DNA of 64,000 nucleotides from CAWCHZ01 sp963795555 (GCA_963795555.1 CAWCHZ010000002.1:2046001-2110000); one strand, 5' to 3'; positions 16,661 to 26,154 are shown, counted from the first letter of the stretch. Numbers and translations: made by a program. The notes: a model not told the origin generated them from the letters alone.

Positions 16661-17217
16661 CGGGACTCCTCCTTCGCCTCTGCCTGTGCGGCCGCTGCCG
16701 CAGGGACCGAACCGGGCTCGCTGTCCGACTCCGCCGCCGCGCGGATCGCGTCGACGATGTGCACGTAGCCGGTGCAGCGGCAGATGTTGCCGCGGATGCC
16801 GCGCCGGATCTCGTCCTCCGACGGGCTCGGGTTGTTGCGCAGCAGGTAGGTGCCGGCCATCAGCACCCCGGGGGTGCAGTAGCCGCACTGCAGGCCGTGG
16901 TGCTCGTTGAAGGCCTTCTGCAGCGCGGTCATCTCGCCGCCCTGGGCAAGGCCCTCGACGGTCTCGATCTCGGCGCCGTCGGCCTGCGCGGCGAGCATCA
17001 TGCAGCTCTTGATCAGCTTGCCGTTGTAGATGATCGTGCAGGCGCCGCAGTTGCCGGTGTCGCAGCCGATGTGGGTGCCCTTCAGCCCCAGCGTGTCGCG
17101 AAGGAAGTGCACCAGCAGCTGGCGTGCCAGCACCGTGCGCTCATAGCGCTCCCCGTTGATCGTCAGCGTGATCGCGTGGACCGTGCCCGCGTCGCTCGCT
17201 GCCCCTGGCTCCGTCAT
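16657..17217 (-). CDS. coxS: [2Fe-2S] small subunit of the molybdenum hydroxylase
   Basis: 186 residues, slightly longer than the usual 155-165 because of an Ala/Glu-rich C-terminal tail. Both clusters are visible: plant-type GCDTGNCGACTIIYNGK, and CGYCTPG with NICRCTGYVHIVDAI. It passes electrons from the molybdenum centre to FAD. Overlaps coxL and the FAD-subunit gene by 4 bases on either side, so the three subunits are translationally coupled. Confidence 0.95.
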   Translation of the reverse strand: MTEPGAASDAGTVHAITLTINGERYERTVLARQLLVHFLRDTLGLKGTHIGCDTGNCGACTIIYNGKLIKSCMMLAAQADGAEIETVEGLAQGGEMTALQKAFNEHHGLQCGYCTPGVLMAGTYLLRNNPSPSEDEIRRGIRGNICRCTGYVHIVDAIRAAAESDSEPGSVPAAAAAQAEAKEESR

Positions 17218-18080
17218 CGCTGGCCTCCCTTTGCGATCGCCTCCAGCACGGCCCGTCGGGCGACGACGCGCGCCATTCGCCGCCGGTAGTCGGCGCTCGC
17301 ATGCGCGTCGCCGAGCGGCTCGATGTCATCGCCGATCGCCTCGCTGGCCTCGTTTACCGTCTCCGCGGTGGCTGGCGCCCCGCGCAGTCGCTCCTCCATC
17401 CCACGGTGGCGGATCGGCTTGGGGCCGACGACCGCCAGCACGACGCGCGCGTCCTCGATCGTGCCGTTGCCGCGCACGTAGCTGGCCGCCCGCACGATCG
17501 CCTTGGAGTCGGCGCCGACGGGCAGCGAGTTGTAGCCCGCGCCGGCGCCCTGTCCCAGCGCAGGGATCGTGATGCTGCGCAGGATCTCGCCCTGCTCGAC
17601 TGCGGTCATGAAGTAGCCGAAGAAGAAGTCCTCCGCGGGCACCTGGCGCACGCCGTTGGGCCCCTGGATGTTCATCGTGGCGCCCAGCGCGATGATGATC
17701 GGCGGCAGGTTGTTGGTCGGGTCGCTCAGGCAGCAGTTGCCCCCGATCGTGCCGCGGTTGCGAATCTGCTGGTCCTCGATGTGGCTGGCGACGTCGGCGA
17801 GGATCGCGTGGCCGGCGCGGATGTCGTCGGAGCGGTCGAGCTCGTCGTAGGTCACGCAGGCGCCGATCTCGAGTGACCCGTCCGCCTGGCGCTGGATCCC
17901 TCGCAGCTCCTCCAACTGACTGATGTCGACCAGCAGGTCAACCGAGGCGACGCGGTTCTTGAGGACGTTGATCAGGCTCTGCCCGCCAGCGAGCGGCGCG
18001 GCGCCTTCGTGGGATGCCAGCGCTTGCAGGGCGTCCTCGATCGTCTGCGGTCGGGTGTACTCGACCGATTCGAGCAGCAT
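17214..18080 (-). CDS. coxM: FAD-binding medium subunit of the molybdenum hydroxylase
   Basis: 288 residues, normal length. FAD-binding motifs of the family are LAGGQSLINVLKNR (residues about 31-44) and RNRGTIGGNCCLSDP (about 111-125, the TIGGN loop), with a C-terminal domain ending in YRRRMARVVARRAVLEAI. First gene of the coxM-S-L-G operon. About 200 bases separate its ATG from the transketolase stop, the likely promoter region. The FAD domain would hand electrons to an acceptor, possibly the quinone pool through CoxG. Confidence 0.93.
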   Translation of the reverse strand: MLLESVEYTRPQTIEDALQALASHEGAAPLAGGQSLINVLKNRVASVDLLVDISQLEELRGIQRQADGSLEIGACVTYDELDRSDDIRAGHAILADVASHIEDQQIRNRGTIGGNCCLSDPTNNLPPIIIALGATMNIQGPNGVRQVPAEDFFFGYFMTAVEQGEILRSITIPALGQGAGAGYNSLPVGADSKAIVRAASYVRGNGTIEDARVVLAVVGPKPIRHRGMEERLRGAPATAETVNEASEAIGDDIEPLGDAHASADYRRRMARVVARRAVLEAIAKGGQR

Positions 18081-18253
18081 GCCTTTCCCTTCCTTCGTCG
18101 GGTGTTTGATATTTCATCACAGATCACGTGCTCGGCGCCTGCGTCAAGCGGCGGCTCCGACGCGCCGCGCGGCATCCACACGACCCCGCGCGCTGGCGCG
18201 TCGACAGCGATCTTCGCGGCCGTCTGATCAACTGTCAAAGGGGCTTGGCGCGC

Positions 18254-18295
18254 TCAGGCGCCGATGCGCTCGACGACGTCAGGCGCCGACGCGCT
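18254..18295. repeat. Short tandem duplication of the transketolase 3' end
   Basis: A 17-base block (18254-18270) recurs with one mismatch at 18279-18295, period 25 bases. The second copy contains the transketolase stop codon (tca, 18279-18281), so the gene end is duplicated into the downstream spacer, as at several other loci here. Confidence 0.6.
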
Positions 18296-20141
18296 GCTCG
18301 GCGGCGACCAGGCCGCCGGCGGCGCGCGCGATGTGCTCGGCGTCGATGCCGACCTCGGCCAGCAGCTCGCTTGGAGTCCCCGAGCCGGGCAGGTGGCTGA
18401 CGGCGAGCTTGACGACGCGGTGCGGCGTGAAGCTCTCGGCGAGCGCGTCGAGCACGGCCGCCCCAAGGCCACCCTCCGGCCAGTGGTCCTCGGCGACGAC
18501 GATGCGCCCGCCGGTCGCCTGAGCGGCCTGCTCGAGCGTCTCGCGGTCGATCGGCTTGACGGAGTAGGCGTCGATCACGCGCGCGCTGATCCCGTCGGCG
18601 GCGAGCAGCTCCGCCGCGCGCAGCGCCTCGTGCAAGGTGACCCCGGCGCCGACCAGCGTCACGCGATCGTCATCGGACTGGCGCAACACGCGCGCGCCGC
18701 CGACCGCGAAGGCCTCGCCGGGCTCATACAAGGTTGGGAAGGCGCCCCGCGTCGTGCGGATGTAGGAGATGCCGGGCAGATCCGCCATCGCCCACACCAG
18801 CGCCGCGGTCTGGTTGGGGTCGCTCGGATAGAGGACCGTCGAGCCGCCCAGGGCACGGAACGCGGCGAGGTCCTCCAGCGCCATCTGCGAGGGCCCGTCC
18901 TCGCCGATCGAGACGCCGGCGTGCGAGCCGCAGAGGGCGAGCTTCGCGCGCGAGATGACGGCCATCCTCACGAAGTCATAGGCGCGCGAGAGGAAGGCCG
19001 CGAACGTCGCCGCGAACGGCGTCCAGCCACGGACCTGGAAGCCGATCGCCGTGGCGACGAGCTGCTGCTCGGCGATGAAGGCCTCGAAGTAGCGCTCCGG
19101 CGCGACCTCGCGGGCTAGCTCGAGGTAGGTGGAGTTGCCGACCTCGCCGTCGACGGCGACGATGTCCGCGCGCCGCCGGATCAGCGCGGCGACCGCGTCG
19201 CCATAGGCCCGCCGGGTGGCCACCGGCTCGCCACCGAGCGCGTAGCGCGGTCGCTCGACGCTCTCGTCGGCGGCAAAGACGTGTGGGGCTCCGGCGGTCT
19301 CGGGCTTGGCGACCGCAACCGTCAGCGGCTCGATCTCGTCGCCCCCCAGCTCGCGCACCGCCGCCTCCGGATCGGCGAGCGGCTTGCCGTGCCAGCCCTC
19401 CTTGTCGTCGACCGCCGCCACGCCGGCTCCCTTGTGGGTGCGTGCGACGACCATCGTGGGCCGCTGGGAGGCCTCGGCGTCCGCGTAGGCGCGCTCGATC
19501 GCGTCGATGTCGTGCCCGTCGATCTCGATCGCGTGCCAGCCGCATGCGCGCGCGCGCGCGGAGAAGCTCTCGAGATCCCAGCCGTGCATCGTCGGCCCGG
19601 TCTGCCCGAGCCGGTTGACGTCGATGATCGCGATCAGGTTGTCGAGCTTCGCGACGCCGGCGTGCTCGACCGCCTCCCAGATCGAGCCCTCGGCCATCTC
19701 GGAGTCTCCGCACAGGCACCACACGCGGTAGGGCAGGCGATCAAGGCGCTGGGCGCAGAGCGCGATGCCGACGGCGATCGGCAGGCCCTGGCCGAGCGAG
19801 CCGGTGGCGACGTCGACCCACGGCAGCGCGGGGGTGGGGTGGCCCTCCAGGCGCGAACCGAGCTTGCGGAACGTCAGCAGCTCCTCGTCGCCGATCGCCC
19901 CCGCGGCGCGATACATCGAGTACAGCAGCGGCGAGGCGTGCCCCTTGGAGAAGATCAGATGGTCGTTGTTGGCGTTGCGCGGAGCATCGAAGTCGTAGCG
20001 CAGGTGGTTGGCCAGCAGCACCGCCATCAGGTCGGCGGCTGACATCGAGGACGTCGGATGGCCGGAGCCCGCTGCCGCCGCGGCTCGCACAGAGTCGATT
20101 CGCAGCCGTGCGGCCAGCCGTCGAAGCTCAGCGTCGTTCAT
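18279..20141 (-). CDS. tkt: Transketolase
   Basis: 620 residues from ATG 20141. The TPP/Mg-binding motif is CGDSEMAEGSIWEAVEHA with IDVNRLGQTG downstream; the N-terminal helix IDSVRAAAAAGSGHPTSSMS and HLIFSKGHASPLLYSMY contain the catalytic histidines. The pyrimidine domain has EDGPSQMALEDLAAFR. It is shorter than the E. coli-type enzyme (about 663) and resembles the ~620-residue transketolases common in archaea/actinobacteria and animals. It transfers two-carbon units in the pentose phosphate pathway. Stands alone, with a 200-base GC-rich leader containing a 22-bp tandem duplication. Confidence 0.93.
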   Translation of the reverse strand: MNDAELRRLAARLRIDSVRAAAAAGSGHPTSSMSAADLMAVLLANHLRYDFDAPRNANNDHLIFSKGHASPLLYSMYRAAGAIGDEELLTFRKLGSRLEGHPTPALPWVDVATGSLGQGLPIAVGIALCAQRLDRLPYRVWCLCGDSEMAEGSIWEAVEHAGVAKLDNLIAIIDVNRLGQTGPTMHGWDLESFSARARACGWHAIEIDGHDIDAIERAYADAEASQRPTMVVARTHKGAGVAAVDDKEGWHGKPLADPEAAVRELGGDEIEPLTVAVAKPETAGAPHVFAADESVERPRYALGGEPVATRRAYGDAVAALIRRRADIVAVDGEVGNSTYLELAREVAPERYFEAFIAEQQLVATAIGFQVRGWTPFAATFAAFLSRAYDFVRMAVISRAKLALCGSHAGVSIGEDGPSQMALEDLAAFRALGGSTVLYPSDPNQTAALVWAMADLPGISYIRTTRGAFPTLYEPGEAFAVGGARVLRQSDDDRVTLVGAGVTLHEALRAAELLAADGISARVIDAYSVKPIDRETLEQAAQATGGRIVVAEDHWPEGGLGAAVLDALAESFTPHRVVKLAVSHLPGSGTPSELLAEVGIDAEHIARAAGGLVAAEQRVGA

Positions 20142-20221
20142 CCATCCCCCGTTGCGTTTGAGCTGCCTGCGAACAGCATCGACCCCCGCATCCACCGTGG
20201 CGACGGCGGCCGCCGATCGAC

Positions 20222-20265
20222 GGCGCCGTTCCCGGCGACCGGCGGCGCCGATCCCGGCGACCGGC
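20222..20265. repeat. 22-bp tandem duplication in the transketolase leader
   Basis: Two adjacent 22-base copies (20222-20243, 20244-20265) with one mismatch, rich in GGCGCC and CCGGCGACC. They lie about 80 bases upstream of the transketolase ATG, in the gap to lapA. Confidence 0.75.
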
Positions 20266-20340
20266 GGCTCATCCGTCGGCGTCCACTCTACCGGGCCACG
20301 GGCGCCAGGCGGTCCGCTGGCCAGTGGACGGTCCGCCCGG

Positions 20341-20802
20341 CTAGGCCTCGGTACCTGCGTCGTTCCCGCGGATGGCCTGTCGACGAGCATGTCGCCGCAG
20401 CTGGGCGATGCGCGCCCCCCCGATCAGCGCCGTCAGCAGCGCGCCGCCGGCGGCGGCCAGCAGCAGCGCGACGCCGAGGTTGATATGTCCGTTCGCGCCG
20501 AGGTAGCTGATCTTCACGCTCCGGCTGTTCTCGAGGATGAAGATCAGCAGCAGCACGAGCACGACTACGCCGGCAACCAGGCTCTTGAAGGCCGCGCTGG
20601 TCCGCGTGCGGGGCGGGCGGCCCAGCGCGGTTGGCGCTGCCTGCGCGGTCGTGGCGGGCGCACCGGGCCCGCTGGCGGAGGGCGCGCTGGACCCGACTGG
20701 GGCGGGCGTGCCCGGCATCGACTCGGCCGCCCCAGCCTCACCGTCGATCGCGGGCGCGCCGGGCTCGGGCTCGTCGGCTCGGCCGCTGGCTGGTATCTCC
20801 AT
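20341..20802 (-). CDS. LapA-domain membrane protein
   Basis: About 153 residues from ATG 20802 (TTG 20811 also possible). The first 75 residues are Pro/Ala/Gly-rich and probably disordered. Then come two membrane segments: SLVAGVVVLVLLLIFILENS and VALLLAAAGGALLTALIG, joined by RSVKISYLGANGHINLG. The helix-NS-V-I-FLG-helix layout is the PF06305 (LapA/YciS) pattern, small integral membrane proteins linked in E. coli to lipopolysaccharide assembly control; the actinobacterial role is unknown. The C-terminus is a basic cytoplasmic helix (RIAQLRRHARRQAIR). Confidence 0.75.
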   Translation of the reverse strand: MEIPASGRADEPEPGAPAIDGEAGAAESMPGTPAPVGSSAPSASGPGAPATTAQAAPTALGRPPRTRTSAAFKSLVAGVVVLVLLLIFILENSRSVKISYLGANGHINLGVALLLAAAGGALLTALIGGARIAQLRRHARRQAIRGNDAGTEA

Positions 20803-20844
20803 CGGCGCCAACGCTACTCCGTGCTCGCTGCGGCCGCGCCGCTA

Positions 20845-20914
20845 CATCCCCGCGCCCGGCTGCATCCCCGCACCCGGCTGCATCCCCGCGCCCGGCTGCA
20901 TCCCCGCGCCGCGG
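20845..20914. repeat. 18-bp tandem repeat, nearly four copies
   Basis: The unit catccccgcgcccggctg is repeated at 20845, 20863 and 20881 with one base change in the second copy, and a fourth partial copy starts at 20899. It lies in the 170-base gap between typA (ends 20973) and lapA, in the lapA leader. Eighteen bases are six codons, but no gene reads through it convincingly. Confidence 0.85.
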
Positions 20915-20972
20915 CGAGGAGTCGCGCGGTAGTGGCGCCGGGATCAGCGGCATCGCGCTGCGCGGGCGGCGC

Positions 20973-22826
20973 TTATCGCCGCCGGGCGAGCTTGGCGCGC
21001 GCGCCCGCGTCGAGCTGGACCTTGCGCAGGCGCACATGCGCTGGCGTCACCTCGATGCACTCGTCCTCGCGCAGGAACTCGAGCGCCTGGTCCAGCGACA
21101 GCGCCCGCGGTGGGGTCAGCCGCTCCAGCTCATCGGCGGTCGAGGAGCGCACGTTGGTGAGATGCTTCTCGCGCACCGCGTTGACGTCGAGATCCTCGCT
21201 GCGCGCGTTCTCGCCGACGATCATGCCCTCATAGACCTCGTCTCCAGGGCGCACGAAGAGCGTCCCGCGGTCCTGCAGCGCAAAGCAGGCGGTCGCCGTC
21301 ACCGTGCCCCGGCGGTCGGCCACCAGCGAGCCGGTTGGACGGGTGCGCAGGGCGCCGGCCCAGTGCTCATAGCGCTCGAAGACATGGTGCATCAAGCCAG
21401 TGCCGCGCGTCTCGGTGAGGAACTCGGTGCGGAACCCGATCAGCCCGCGCGCCGGCACGAGGTAGTCCATGCGAACCCAGCCGGTGCCGTGGTTGACCAT
21501 CTGCTCGAGGCGACCTCGGCGCAGTGCGAGCAGCTGGGTGACCACGCCGACGTACTCCTCGGGCACGTCGATCGTCATGCGCTCGACCGGCTCGCAGAGC
21601 CGGCCGCCGATCTCGCGCGTGACGACCTGTGGCTTGCCGACGGTCAGCTCGAAGCCCTCGCGGCGCATCAGCTCGACGAGCACGGCCAGCTGCAGCTCGC
21701 CGCGGCCCTGGACCTCCCAGCTGTCCGGGCCCTGCGTCGGGTGCATGCGCAGCGAGACGTTGCCGACGAGCTCGGCGTCGATGCGTCCCTTGACCTGGCG
21801 CGCTGTCAGGCGACTGCCGTCCTGCCCGGCGAGCGGCGAGCTGTTGGTCCCGATCGTCACGCTGAGCGATGGCTCGTCGACCCGGATCACCGGTAGCGGG
21901 CGTGGATCGTCGAGATCGGCCAGCGTCTCGCCGATCGTCACGTCCGCAAGCCCGGCGACGGCGATGATCTCGCCGGGCCCCGCCTGCTCGGCGGCGGCAC
22001 GCTCGAGCGCCTCGGTCACGTACAGCTCGCTGATCCGCGCCCGTGTGATCGTCTCGCCGTCGGCGCGACACCAGGCGACCTCCTGCCCGCGGCGGATCGT
22101 GCCGTTGCGCACGCGGCAGATCGCCAGGCGTCCCACGTAGGGCGACGCGTCGAGGTTGGTGACGTGGGCCTGCAGCGGCGCATCGATGGCGTAGGTCGGC
22201 GCGGGCACGTGCTCGACCAGCAGGTCCAGCAGCGGCCGCAGGTCGCTGCCGGGCTCCCCCTGCGTCAGCGACGCCCGCCCCGCCCTGGCGTTGGTGTAGA
22301 CGATCGGGAACTCGATCTGCGACTCGTCGGCGTCGAGATCCAGGAACAGCTCGTAGGTCTCGTCGAGCACCTCCGCTATGCGCGCGTCGGAGCGGTCGAC
22401 CTTGTTGACGACGAGGACCACCGGCAGGCGCTGCTGGAGGGCCTTGCGCAGCACGAAGCGCGTCTGGGGCAGCGGCCCCTCGGATGCGTCGACGAGCAGC
22501 AGCACGCCATCGACCATCGTGAGCGCGCGCTCCACCTCGCCGCCGAAGTCGGCGTGCCCGGGGGTGTCGACGATGTTGAGCTTGATGCCGCGATGACGAA
22601 CTGACGTGTTCTTGGCGAGGATCGTGATGCCCTTCTCGCGCTCGAGGTCCATCGAGTCCATCACCCGCTCGGCCACCTCCGCCCCCTCGCGAAATGCGCC
22701 CGTCTGGTGCAGCAGCCCGTCGACCAGGGTCGTCTTGCCGTGGTCGACGTGGGCGACGATCGCGACATTGCGCAGGTCCTCGCGGCGGCCATCCTGGATC
22801 AGCTTGTGGCTGGCGCTGGCGGGCAT
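20973..22826 (-). CDS. typA: Ribosome-associated translational GTPase TypA/BipA
   Basis: 617 residues from ATG 22826. G1 is VAIVAHVDHGKTTLVDGLL (residues about 22-38), G2 lies in MDLEREKGITILAKNTS, G3 is VDTPGHADFGGEVERAL and G4 is VVNKVDRSDARI. The C-terminal half has the EF-G-like domains III/V and the TypA-specific domain, e.g. MDYLVPARGLIGFRTEFL and RALSLDQALEFLREDECIEV. It acts on the ribosome in stress and low-temperature growth and helps large-subunit assembly. Normal length; single gene. Confidence 0.96.
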   Translation of the reverse strand: MPASASHKLIQDGRREDLRNVAIVAHVDHGKTTLVDGLLHQTGAFREGAEVAERVMDSMDLEREKGITILAKNTSVRHRGIKLNIVDTPGHADFGGEVERALTMVDGVLLLVDASEGPLPQTRFVLRKALQQRLPVVLVVNKVDRSDARIAEVLDETYELFLDLDADESQIEFPIVYTNARAGRASLTQGEPGSDLRPLLDLLVEHVPAPTYAIDAPLQAHVTNLDASPYVGRLAICRVRNGTIRRGQEVAWCRADGETITRARISELYVTEALERAAAEQAGPGEIIAVAGLADVTIGETLADLDDPRPLPVIRVDEPSLSVTIGTNSSPLAGQDGSRLTARQVKGRIDAELVGNVSLRMHPTQGPDSWEVQGRGELQLAVLVELMRREGFELTVGKPQVVTREIGGRLCEPVERMTIDVPEEYVGVVTQLLALRRGRLEQMVNHGTGWVRMDYLVPARGLIGFRTEFLTETRGTGLMHHVFERYEHWAGALRTRPTGSLVADRRGTVTATACFALQDRGTLFVRPGDEVYEGMIVGENARSEDLDVNAVREKHLTNVRSSTADELERLTPPRALSLDQALEFLREDECIEVTPAHVRLRKVQLDAGARAKLARRR

Positions 22827-22930
22827 GAGCGCGGCAGGGTAGCGCGCCCGCCATCCCCGCCGCCAGCCTCGCCGCCGTTGTGGCGGACGAGCGGGCCGCC
22901 TGCGGCCGCCGGGTGTCCAGGCGACGGCCG

Positions 22931-24757
22931 TCAGTCGGCGTCCGCGTCGCTCTCGGGCAGCGACGCGTGCGCGAGCGCATGCGCGGCGGCGATGTGCGAG
23001 AGGTGGGTGAGCCCCTGCGGGAAGTTGCCGAGCATCTCGCGGGTGGCGGGATCGCACTCCTCTGAGAACAGACCCAGATCGTTGGCGGTCATCATCGCGC
23101 GATCGAACGCGCTGCGTGCCTCCTCCGCGCGTCCCTGGCGGGCCAGGCACTCGACCAGCCAGAACGAGCACGGCAGGAAGGCTCGCTCCTGTCCCGGCAG
23201 GCCATCGTCCTCGCGATGGCGATAGAGCAGGCCGTCGGCATCGAGCTTCTCGCGCACCGCGTCGGTCGTGCGGACCATCCGCTCGTCCTGCCAGTCGATG
23301 AACCCCGCGACGGGCAGCAGCAGCAGCGCCGCGTCGAGCGCGCGGCCATCGAAGGCCTGCACGAAGATCCCGCGTCGGCGGTCATATCCGTGGCGCTCGA
23401 TCGCCTCGCGGATCTGGTTGCGCGCCTGGCGCCAGCGGCGCAGCGGAGCGCGGCGCATGCAGTCAGCGGCAAGCCGCAGGCCGCGGTCGACCGCGGCCCA
23501 GCAGCCGGCCTTGGAGTGGACGAAGTGCCGTGGCTGCCCGCGCCACTCCCAGATGCCGCGATCGGGCTCGCGCCAGCGGGCGATCGCCATCTCCACGATC
23601 TCGCAGAGGAAGCGCCACTCGTCGTCGTCGGGCGAGTGCCCGCGACGGTGCCAGCGCCAGGCGAGGTTGACCACCTCGCCGAGCGCGTCGAGCTGGACCT
23701 GCTGCGCGGCGCCGTTGCCGATGCGGATCGGTCGCGCGCCGTGGTAGCCGGCACCGTCGAGCTCGGTCTCGATCAGCCGCCGCTCGCCGCCGACGCCGTA
23801 GACGATCTGCAGGTGCTCGGCATGCCCCGCCGAGCTGCGCATGATGAAGCGGTGGAAGCCGGCCGCCTCGGCCTCGGCGCCGAGCTCGCCGAGCGCCCGC
23901 ACGCTGAAGGTCGAGTCGCGGATCCAGCTGTAGCGGTAGTCCCAGTTGCGCTTGCCGCCCGGCGTCTCGGGCAGCGAGGTGGTTGGCGCCGCGGCGATCG
24001 CGCCGCTGGGGGCATACGTCAGCGCCTTGAGCACCAGCGCCGAGCGCAGCACCCCCGCGACATCGGGGCCCGCGAAGCGGATCCGTCCGCTCCAGCGCTG
24101 CCACCAGGCGATCGTCTGCTCGAGCTGATCGTCGATCTCATCGGGGTTCAGCCGTCGCCACTCGCTGCGCTCGATCGCGTCGGGCGCGACGTAGCGCAGC
24201 GACACGCGCAGGCGTTCGCCACCGCGCAACGGCACCTGTGCCAGCAGGCGCCCATCGAGAGCCTCCAGCTCGGCGTCGCTGCAGATGATCAGGCCATCGT
24301 TGCCGCCGATCGCGCTGAAGGTTGCCGGTGCCTGGCGTCGCAACCAGGGAGTGAGCTCGCCGTAGTCGAAGCGCGGGACGATCTCGAGCTGTGCCTGAAC
24401 ACTCCCGCGCCGGCACTCCAGCACGCGCAGGAGCTCCCGGCGTGGCTCCTGCGCGCCGCCCGGGCGCATCACGAAGCAGTCGGTCAGCACCGCCTCGCCG
24501 CCGGGAGCGCGAAACGTCGTCTGCAGCACCATCGTCCCATCGAGGTAGGCGACGGTCGCGTCGGTGCCGTCGTCGCCGAGGTCGATCGAGCAGTGGCCGC
24601 CGCGCTCCCAGTCGAGCAGGCGCCCGAAGCAGCTGCCGCTGTCGAAGCGGGGCAGGCAGCACCAGTCGATCGAGCCGTGACGCGAGATCAGCGCCGCGCT
24701 GTGGCAGTCGCCGATGACGCCGTAGTCGGCGATTGGGGGTGCGCCGTCGGAGCTCAT
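22931..24757 (-). CDS. Glycoside hydrolase family 15 protein (glucoamylase/trehalase-like)
   Basis: 608 residues. The N-terminal GH15-associated beta domain starts with IADYGVIGDCHSAALISRHGSI (in part) and SIDWCCLPRFDSGSCFGRLL. The (alpha/alpha)6 barrel shows WDYRYSWIRDSTFSVRALG, GIWEWRGQPRHFVHSKAGCW (the catalytic-acid region) and FLPCSFWLVECLARQGRAEE (second glutamate region). Actinobacterial relatives include trehalases and glucoamylases acting on trehalose or short alpha-glucans in the cytoplasm; no signal peptide is visible. Unusually, its ATG overlaps the stop of the cytochrome b gene (ATGA 24754-24757), so it is made from the qcrCAB transcript. Confidence 0.92.
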   Translation of the reverse strand: MSSDGAPPIADYGVIGDCHSAALISRHGSIDWCCLPRFDSGSCFGRLLDWERGGHCSIDLGDDGTDATVAYLDGTMVLQTTFRAPGGEAVLTDCFVMRPGGAQEPRRELLRVLECRRGSVQAQLEIVPRFDYGELTPWLRRQAPATFSAIGGNDGLIICSDAELEALDGRLLAQVPLRGGERLRVSLRYVAPDAIERSEWRRLNPDEIDDQLEQTIAWWQRWSGRIRFAGPDVAGVLRSALVLKALTYAPSGAIAAAPTTSLPETPGGKRNWDYRYSWIRDSTFSVRALGELGAEAEAAGFHRFIMRSSAGHAEHLQIVYGVGGERRLIETELDGAGYHGARPIRIGNGAAQQVQLDALGEVVNLAWRWHRRGHSPDDDEWRFLCEIVEMAIARWREPDRGIWEWRGQPRHFVHSKAGCWAAVDRGLRLAADCMRRAPLRRWRQARNQIREAIERHGYDRRRGIFVQAFDGRALDAALLLLPVAGFIDWQDERMVRTTDAVREKLDADGLLYRHREDDGLPGQERAFLPCSFWLVECLARQGRAEEARSAFDRAMMTANDLGLFSEECDPATREMLGNFPQGLTHLSHIAAAHALAHASLPESDADAD

Positions 24758-26154
24758 TGCTCTTCGATGCTCGCATCGAAGCCGCCGAGGCGATTTCGCC
24801 TCACGAGGCGACCGTGCCAGCCGCGCAGCGGATGGATCCGCTCGCGCCGCAGCTCCTGGCAGACGCGCTTGGTGACCAGGTAGGCGATGATCGGCGCGAC
24901 GAGGAAGGCCACGCGGAAGAACCAGATCGCTCCGACGTAGCCGAAGCCGAATTGGAAGAACAGCCGATCGGCGGAGCCTGCCGCGAAGACGACTGCCACC
25001 GCGGTGAAGCCGGCGGCGGCGAGCGCGCTGCGCATCGGGTTGTCGCGCGGACGGTCGAGCAGGTCATGGCGCTCGGACTCACGCGATATGAAGCGCCGGT
25101 CGATCCACGGCAGCGAGTAGAGCAGAGCGAAGATCAGCGTCGGAAACAGGGCTCCGCCGAAGAACGGGTTTGGCACGAGCGTATGCCCGAAGGCGTGGAT
25201 CTCCAGGTTTGGCATCAGGCGCAACGCGCCAATCAGCCAGCCGAGGTACCAATCGGGCTGCGCGCCGTTGGTTCCGATGTAGGGATGGTAGGGGCCCCAG
25301 AGCCAGATCGGGTTGATCTGCACCAGCCCGCCGAGCAGCACCAGCAGCGCGGCAACGGCCGCGAACAGGCCCAGCGAGCGCAGCGCGTATGCCGGCCACA
25401 GTGGCGTGCCGACGACGTTGCTCTCGCGCCGTTCCGGCCCCGGGAACTGGGAGTGGCGCTGGATCATGATCATCGCCAGATGGATCGCGATCAGCGTCGC
25501 GATCAGCGCTGGCAGGACGAAGACGTGCCCGATGAACAGGCGCGACTCGAACGGCGAGCCGCCGGGGAAGCGCCCGCCCCAGAGGTCGGTGGCGAACGCC
25601 CCGCCGACCAGCGGCAGCGACATCGCGACCCCCCAGGCGATCGCCAGTCCCATTCCCGAAAGCAGGTCGCCGGGCAGCGAATAGCCGGCGAACCCCTCGA
25701 GGATCGCGGCTCCCAGCAGGGTGACGCCGACGATGTAGTTGAGCTCGCGCGGCTTGCGAAACGCTCCCGTGAAGACGATCCGCAGCAGGTGGATCGTGAT
25801 CGCCGCCACGAACACGAGCGCCGCCCAATGGTGGGTCTGACGCATCAGCAGCCCGCCGGTGACGTTGAAGGAGAGGTTGAGCGTGGAGCTGTAGGCGGAG
25901 GGCACGGTCAGCCCGTGCAGCGGCGCATAGCTGCCGTGATAGACGACCTGAGTGGTGTCGGGGCTGAAGAACAGCGCCAGGAAGGTGCCGGTCGCGAGCA
26001 GCACCACGAAGGAGTAGAGCGCGATCTCTCCCAGCAGGAAGCTCCAGTGGTCGGGGAAGACGTAGTCGAGCACGAAGCGCAGCGGCTTGGCGGCGCCAAG
26101 CCGCTGCTCGAGGAACTCGACCGGCGCCTCCAGCGGGTCACGTCGTGCGCTCAA
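24754..26154 (-). CDS. qcrB: Cytochrome b subunit of a bc1/b6f-type complex (QcrB)
   Basis: About 466 residues, full-length cytochrome b with about eight membrane helices. The heme-ligand pairs are QTHHWAALVFVAAITIHLLR in helix B and FIGHVFVLPALIATLIAIHL in helix D. The Qo-site motif is PDWYLGWLIGALRL in place of PEWY, as often in Gram-positive bacteria. Start is uncertain: TTG 26154 (MSARRDPLEAP) matches the duplicated start-like copies upstream, and GTG 26172 is an alternative. Last respiratory gene of qcrC-qcrA-qcrB; GH15 follows with a 4-base overlap. It oxidises menaquinol and passes electrons to the Rieske protein and cytochrome c. Confidence 0.94.
   Translation of the reverse strand: MSARRDPLEAPVEFLEQRLGAAKPLRFVLDYVFPDHWSFLLGEIALYSFVVLLATGTFLALFFSPDTTQVVYHGSYAPLHGLTVPSAYSSTLNLSFNVTGGLLMRQTHHWAALVFVAAITIHLLRIVFTGAFRKPRELNYIVGVTLLGAAILEGFAGYSLPGDLLSGMGLAIAWGVAMSLPLVGGAFATDLWGGRFPGGSPFESRLFIGHVFVLPALIATLIAIHLAMIMIQRHSQFPGPERRESNVVGTPLWPAYALRSLGLFAAVAALLVLLGGLVQINPIWLWGPYHPYIGTNGAQPDWYLGWLIGALRLMPNLEIHAFGHTLVPNPFFGGALFPTLIFALLYSLPWIDRRFISRESERHDLLDRPRDNPMRSALAAAGFTAVAVVFAAGSADRLFFQFGFGYVGAIWFFRVAFLVAPIIAYLVTKRVCQELRRERIHPLRGWHGRLVRRNRLGGFDASIEEQ

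Noticed and set aside
20845..20914. The 18-bp repeat as a coding proline/glycine repeat
   Set aside because: Although 18 bases are six codons and a plus-strand frame stays open through it, that frame is antisense to flanking genes and has no start with a ribosome binding site.
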